From: Achromobacter anxifer
Lineage (GTDB): Bacteria > Pseudomonadota > Gammaproteobacteria > Burkholderiales > Burkholderiaceae_B
DNA length: 64,000 nucleotides
Assembly: GCF_903652925.1 (NCBI RefSeq)
Contig: NZ_CAHLAR010000004.1
Coordinates: 558,001-622,000, forward strand
Direction: 5' to 3'
The translations under genes and the position numbers were made by a program. Shown piece by piece: positions 60,321-64,000 of the stretch. The notes under the pieces were generated by a model. The model was not told the DNA's origin, ran no database searches, and worked only from the letters and a program-made list of their open reading frames with translations. The number at the start of each line of letters is the position of its first letter. The stretch's first letter is position 1.

Positions 60321-61148
60321 TCAGCCCAGACGCAGCAACAGGTCGGCCAGCAAGGCCGGATGCGTGATGTGCGCTTCGTGCGGCGCGGCGATGTCCATCC
60401 AGTTCCAGCCGGATTGCGACTGCACCAGCCTGCGCGAATCCTCCAGCACCGCCAGCTCGGGCTCGGTGCAGTGGATGTATGTGCGCTCAACGCCATTGCC
60501 GATGGGATGTTTCAGCGTGAGCGGCGTGGTGTAGCTGGCCAATGGATGCGCGGTCAGGCGCCGCCTGACCCACTCGTAATCCGCGCTGCCCGGCGTAAAC
60601 CCCCAGGGCGCGGGCAAGGGATCGGGAACCGGCACGGCCAATCCGCCGGTGGCCTTGGAGGCCGCGGCAATGCGCGCATCGGCGTCCGCCTTCGGATAGA
60701 CCGAAAACGCGTTCTGGCCGCTTTGCAGCACGATGGCGTCAAAGTAGACCAGGTGCGCCAGCCGTTGCGGAATGCGGTCAGCCACTCCCGTGATCGGAAT
60801 GCCGCCAAAGCTGTGGCCCACCAGGATCACATCCTTGAGTTCCTCGGCCTCGATGACCTGAATCAGGTCCTCGACGAAGGTATCGATGCCAATGCTCTTG
60901 CTCAGCAGGTGGGCCCGGTCGCCCATGCCGGTATAGCTGGGCGCGTACACCCGGTGGCCGGCGGCTTGCAGCCGGTCCGCCACCGGGCGCCAGCACCAGC
61001 CGCCATGCCAGGAACCGTGGGCCAGGACGTAATTGCGGGCCTTGGCGGCCGGGGCAGCCGGAGCTGCCGCCCCGGCCGCTCCCGCGGCTGCCAGCGCGGG
61101 CAAGCCCGCGGCAAGCTTCAACAAGGTTCTGCGGGGAAGCATCGTCAT
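60321..61148 (-). CDS. Exported alpha/beta-hydrolase (carboxylesterase type)
   Basis: The 275 residues have a twin-arginine-like signal LPRRTLLKLAAGLPALAAAG followed by a low-complexity Ala stretch. The catalytic core shows oxyanion HGSWHGGWCW, nucleophile Ser113 in VGHSFGG and a late His in APHEAHITHP. Similar proteins hydrolyse methyl or aromatic esters. It starts 5 bases after the metY stop and so may be cotranscribed with it. The ribosome site is weak. Confidence 0.85.
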   Translation of the reverse strand: MTMLPRRTLLKLAAGLPALAAAGAAGAAAPAAPAAKARNYVLAHGSWHGGWCWRPVADRLQAAGHRVYAPSYTGMGDRAHLLSKSIGIDTFVEDLIQVIEAEELKDVILVGHSFGGIPITGVADRIPQRLAHLVYFDAIVLQSGQNAFSVYPKADADARIAAASKATGGLAVPVPDPLPAPWGFTPGSADYEWVRRRLTAHPLASYTTPLTLKHPIGNGVERTYIHCTEPELAVLEDSRRLVQSQSGWNWMDIAAPHEAHITHPALLADLLLRLG

Positions 61149-61153
61149 GCCGC

Positions 61154-62446
61154 TTACACCTGCGCCAATGCCTGGTCCAGATCGGCCAGCAGGTCGTCGA
61201 TGTGCTCGATGCCGATGGACAGGCGCACGGTTTCCTCGCGCACGCCGGCCTTTTGCAGCTCTTCGGGATTGAGCTGGCGGTGCGTGGTGGATGCGGGATG
61301 CGTGGCCAGCGACTTGGAATCGCCGATATTGACCAGGCGCGTAAACAGCTGCAGCGCGTCCTGGAAGCGCGCGCCGGCTTCGCGGCCGCCCTTCACGCCG
61401 AACGTGAACAGACCGGGGGCCTTGCCGCCCAGGTACTTCTGCGCCAGCGCGTGGTCGGGATGATCCGGCAGGCCGGCATAGTTGACCCATTCGACCTTCG
61501 GGTGCTCGCGCAGGTAGTTGGCGATCTTCACGGTGTTCTCGACGATGCGGTCCACGCGCAGCGCCAGGGTCTCGATGCCCTGCAGGATCTGGAACGAGTT
61601 GAAGGGCGAGATCGCCGCGCCGGTATTGCGCAGCGGCACCACGCGGGCGCGGCCGATGTAGGCGGCCGGGCCGAAGGCTTCGGTGTAGACCACGCCGTGG
61701 TAGCTCACGTCCGGCGTATTCAGGCGCTTGAAGCGTTCTTTGTGTTCCGCCCACGGGAACTTGCCCGAATCGATGATGGCGCCGCCCAGACTGGTGCCAT
61801 GGCCGCCCAGGTACTTGGTCAGCGACTGCACCACGATGTCGGCGCCGTGCTCGATGGGGCGCAGCAGGTACGGCGAAGGCACGGTGTTGTCGACGATCAG
61901 CGGCAGGCCGTGGCGATGCGCCAGTTCGGCCAGCGCGGCGATGTCGGTGATGTTGCCCAGCGGGTTGCCGACCGACTCCGCGAAGATGGCCTTGGTGCGG
62001 TCGTCGATCTGCGCCTCGAACGCGGCCAGGTCGGAAGGATTGGCGAAGCGCGTGCTGATGCCGTACTGCGGCAGCGTATGCGCGAACAGGTTGTAGGTGC
62101 CGCCATACAGCGTGCTGGACGAAACGATGTTGTCGCCCGCTTCGGCGATGGTCAGGATGGCGTAGGTCACCGCGGCCTGGCCCGAGGCCAGCGCCAACGC
62201 GGCGATGCCGCCTTCCAGGGCCGCCACGCGCTGCTCCAGCACGTCCGTGGTCGGGTTCATGATGCGGGTATAGATGTTGCCCGGCACCTTGAGGTCGAAC
62301 AGGTCGGCGCCATGCTGCGTGTCGTCGAACGCGTAGGCCACGGTCTGGTAGATGGGCACGGCCACGGCGCGCGTGGTGGGATCGGGGCGATAGCCGCCAT
62401 GCACGGCGATGGTCTCAAGCCGCCAAGGCTTGTTCGATTGGCTCAT
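61154..62446 (-). CDS. metY: O-acetylhomoserine sulfhydrylase
   Basis: MetY makes homocysteine from O-acetylhomoserine and sulfide in the cytoplasm. The 430-residue PLP enzyme has the Cys/Met-metabolism fold: HGGYRPDPTTRAVAVPIYQT, YTRIMNPT, the PLP Lys211 in VQSLTKYLGGHG and SLGGVE-like C-terminal DSKSLATHPASTTH. AGGAGAC lies before the ATG. Its nearness to an organosulfur-type importer operon fits reuse of released sulfide. Confidence 0.92.
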   Translation of the reverse strand: MSQSNKPWRLETIAVHGGYRPDPTTRAVAVPIYQTVAYAFDDTQHGADLFDLKVPGNIYTRIMNPTTDVLEQRVAALEGGIAALALASGQAAVTYAILTIAEAGDNIVSSSTLYGGTYNLFAHTLPQYGISTRFANPSDLAAFEAQIDDRTKAIFAESVGNPLGNITDIAALAELAHRHGLPLIVDNTVPSPYLLRPIEHGADIVVQSLTKYLGGHGTSLGGAIIDSGKFPWAEHKERFKRLNTPDVSYHGVVYTEAFGPAAYIGRARVVPLRNTGAAISPFNSFQILQGIETLALRVDRIVENTVKIANYLREHPKVEWVNYAGLPDHPDHALAQKYLGGKAPGLFTFGVKGGREAGARFQDALQLFTRLVNIGDSKSLATHPASTTHRQLNPEELQKAGVREETVRLSIGIEHIDDLLADLDQALAQV

Positions 62447-62541
62447 GGGTGTCTCCTTGTTGATTGCCGGTAGCTTTGTATGCGGTCCAGGCCGGATTGT
62501 AGTTATGCGAACGGGATATGGATACCGCTACGCTCACATAA

Positions 62542-62556
62542 CCATATGCCATATGG
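62542..62556. promoter_or_regulatory. CCATATG-N1-CATATGG palindrome upstream of metY
   Basis: Perfect seven-base arms with one central base lie in the 119-base gap between an SDR gene and metY, about 95 bases before the metY ATG. It could be an operator for a sulfur regulator or mark the end of the SDR transcript. No known riboswitch is evident in this leader. Confidence 0.4.
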
Positions 62557-62565
62557 CGCCGCCGC

Positions 62566-63282
62566 TCAGAAGCGCTGGTCCATCAGCGCCGGCATCACGA
62601 GTTCCCGCACGAACGACGCATCGGACAGGTGCAGCAGCGCGCGCGTCATCGCCACCACGTCATGCACGGGGATCAGGCCGCCCTCTCCGCGCTGGCTGGC
62701 CGTGTCCCGCGGCACGTCCATTCCGTCTTCCGTATTCAGGTAGCCCAGTTGCAGGCAGGTCACCGCCAGCCGGCGGTCCCTGAAGCTCTCGCGCAGGGCG
62801 TCGGCGATGCCGCGCAGCGCGAACTTGGAGGCCGCGAACGTCACTTCGGGGCGACCGCTGCCGGGCAGCGCCGAAGTCGAACCGGTCAGGATTACCTGCG
62901 GCTTGCGCGAACCCAGCACGCGCGGAATCAGGCATTGCAGCAACAGGATGGTCGCGGTGACGTTGATGTCGACCATGCGCGCGAGTTCCTGCGGGGAATC
63001 GGTCAGGAAGTCATAGCCTTCGCTGAATGCGCGCTCCTCCCACACGCCCAGGTTGTAGAGGATGACGTCGAGGTCATTCGGCGCCTGCGCGGCGATCTGA
63101 TCGACGGCGGCCTGCGGCTGCGACAGATCCGCCTCGATCCAGCGCAGCTCGCAGCCAGGCGCCGAGCGGACGTCCGCGGGCGCGCGGCGCGCCACGCCGG
63201 CGATCAAGCTTGCGTCCTGGCTCAAGCCCTCCACGAATGCCCTGCCCAGCCCCTTGCTCGCGCCCACCACCATGACCCGCAT
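62566..63282 (-). CDS. SDR-fold protein with Phe in place of the catalytic Tyr
   Basis: The 238-residue SDR has the cofactor motif VVGASKGLGRAF, the Ser in LTGSTSALP and the Lys153, but the catalytic Tyr is Phe149 (TFAASKFALRGI). The DNA reads TTC clearly. It probably keeps the fold and NAD(P) binding but lacks normal reductase chemistry, or uses another residue. It stands between metY and ubiT on the same strand. Confidence 0.8.
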   Translation of the reverse strand: MRVMVVGASKGLGRAFVEGLSQDASLIAGVARRAPADVRSAPGCELRWIEADLSQPQAAVDQIAAQAPNDLDVILYNLGVWEERAFSEGYDFLTDSPQELARMVDINVTATILLLQCLIPRVLGSRKPQVILTGSTSALPGSGRPEVTFAASKFALRGIADALRESFRDRRLAVTCLQLGYLNTEDGMDVPRDTASQRGEGGLIPVHDVVAMTRALLHLSDASFVRELVMPALMDQRF

Positions 63283-63409
63283 ATCCGTCTCCGTTCAACT
63301 ACGCCGGGATGCGCGGCCAGGCGCGCCCTTGCGGCAACGACGCCGGTATAGCATGGTCCGCTCCGGATTCCCGCAAAGCCCGCAGGCCGCGGCGGGCCTT
63401 GAGCGGGCC

Positions 63410-63838
63410 TCAGCGCACCGGCCCCGCGCCTTGCAGCCACGCCGGCCTGGGCGCGGCATCCAGCCAGTTCTTGACGATCAGTCCCAGCTCGGTATCGCCC
63501 GAAATGCGCAGCCTGCGCTGGAAGAACAAGGTATCGGCGTCCGTCTCCGAACGCATCAGCGCCAGCAGGTCGGCCAGCTTCGCGCCCAGCTCCAGTTCGG
63601 CGGCCGCGCCGTTCCATAGCGGCCGGAAGGCGCCCTGCCGCAGCGCGAAGCTGCTGCGCAAGCCCAGGTCCTCGACCGTGATGGCGAAGCTGCGGCCTTC
63701 CAGCTCCGAGGGCGGTGACAGCCACTTCAGCCGTCGCGCCAGCTCCAGCCCGGCCGTGAAATGCAGGGAGACGAACGGCCCGGGCAGACGCCGGCCCAGC
63801 CTGGCGAACAGGCCAGGCACCTGGATAGCCGCGCTCAT
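63410..63838 (-). CDS. ubiT: SCP2-domain protein UbiT (oxygen-independent ubiquinone synthesis)
   Basis: The 142 residues form a small SCP2 lipid-binding domain (LPGPFVSLHFTAGLELARRL, FAITVEDLGLRSSF, LRISGDTELGLIVKN). In E. coli UbiT acts with UbiU and UbiV in ubiquinone synthesis without oxygen. Its ATG overlaps the ubiV stop as ATGA, which confirms the assignment. It is somewhat shorter than E. coli UbiT. Confidence 0.85.
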   Translation of the reverse strand: MSAAIQVPGLFARLGRRLPGPFVSLHFTAGLELARRLKWLSPPSELEGRSFAITVEDLGLRSSFALRQGAFRPLWNGAAAELELGAKLADLLALMRSETDADTLFFQRRLRISGDTELGLIVKNWLDAAPRPAWLQGAGPVR

Positions 63839-64000
63839 GCCACCTCCAACAGGTCGATGCCGGGTTTGCCGTGGAAATAGCCGTTGCAGCGGGCCATGCC
63901 CGCCGGCGGCTGCGCGTCCACCGGCGCGAGGCCGCGCCGCGTGGCATCCAGCGCGGCGATCGCCTCCAGCGTGCCGGCCGATTGCGGACTCACCCGCAGG
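63835..64000 (-). CDS. ubiV: UbiV, C-terminal end only (U32 family)
   Basis: The last 54 residues of a gene entering from the right edge read LRVSPQSAGTLEAIAALDATR... and CNGYFHGKPGIDLLEVA. They resemble the C-terminus of E. coli UbiV (RLSPQ and CNGYW). UbiV is an Fe-S protein of the peptidase-U32 family acting with UbiU in oxygen-independent ring hydroxylation. The conserved Cys of CNGY is visible. The 5' part lies outside the window. Confidence 0.8.
   Translation of the reverse strand, partial: LRVSPQSAGTLEAIAALDATRRGLAPVDAQPPAGMARCNGYFHGKPGIDLLEVA

Noticed and set aside
62447-62565. A SAM or similar riboswitch before metY
   Set aside because: The leader is only 119 bases and I cannot build the conserved helices of a known class from it.
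1-64000. tRNA or rRNA genes, insertion sequences, prophage, integrase, CRISPR arrays, defence systems
   Set aside because: I looked for their typical sequences and proteins and found none; base composition is even across the window.

Overview
The window reads as chromosomal DNA of a high-GC betaproteobacterium of the order Burkholderiales, most likely Alcaligenaceae (Achromobacter or Bordetella type). The reasons are the uniform GC-rich codon use, the TctC/Bug-type periplasmic receptors, the many LysR, GntR and IclR regulators beside short catabolic operons, and the argC, cysB, metY and ubiV-ubiT versions seen here. The genus is an inference. I saw no rRNA, tRNA, CRISPR array, insertion sequence, integrase or phage gene. 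It looks like a gene-dense metabolic region, not an acquired island.

Layout. Positions 1-4376 (minus) hold a five-gene operon (TPP-dependent decarboxylase/synthase, a degenerate SDR, a seven-Asp-box BNR protein, a VOC protein, an amino-acid-synthesis-family protein), divergent from an IclR regulator that is followed by an Lgt-like/TlpA fusion. Positions 6227-10613 (minus) hold an acyl-CoA ligase, MHS transporter, thiolase and DUF35 operon with a divergent LysR gene. Next come argC with a divergent LysR gene, a ClC channel and an HPP protein (both with CBS domains) on either side of a MarR gene, and a FixJ-type two-component system followed by a secreted HbpS/GlcG-like protein. Then come a 460-residue unknown protein and cysB.

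Positions 23069-32408 (plus) are a nine-gene string: VOC, DUF2817 metallopeptidase, quinone oxidoreductase, hotdog thioesterase, a dipeptide-type ABC receptor with two permeases but no ATPase, acyl-CoA ligase and SDR. Positions 32561-37053 hold a porin coupled to an ATPase, a receptor and a double-domain permease. After small genes (macro domain, unknown protein, membrane protein, LysR, NmrA-like, DUF2798, VOC, YdeI-like) comes a LysR/orphan receptor pair with a Rieske oxygenase and its reductase. Two GntR-controlled sugar-acid-type modules follow (DapA-like plus Bug receptor; IlvD/Edd plus RraA plus Bug receptor). Positions 54683-59222 (minus) form a tightly coupled AhpD-like, acyl-CoA-dehydrogenase-like and sulfonate/nitrate-type ABC operon with a divergent AraC gene. 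The window ends with an esterase, metY, an SDR lacking its catalytic tyrosine, and ubiT with the end of ubiV.

Most operons are a regulator facing its target across a short AT-rich gap, and several gaps contain good inverted repeats. The most interesting signal is a shared TCCGTAG-N2-CTACGGA palindrome in front of both the two-component operon and the HbpS-like gene. A second is a pair of CGACAT-type palindromes that may join the ClC, MarR and HPP genes into one regulon.
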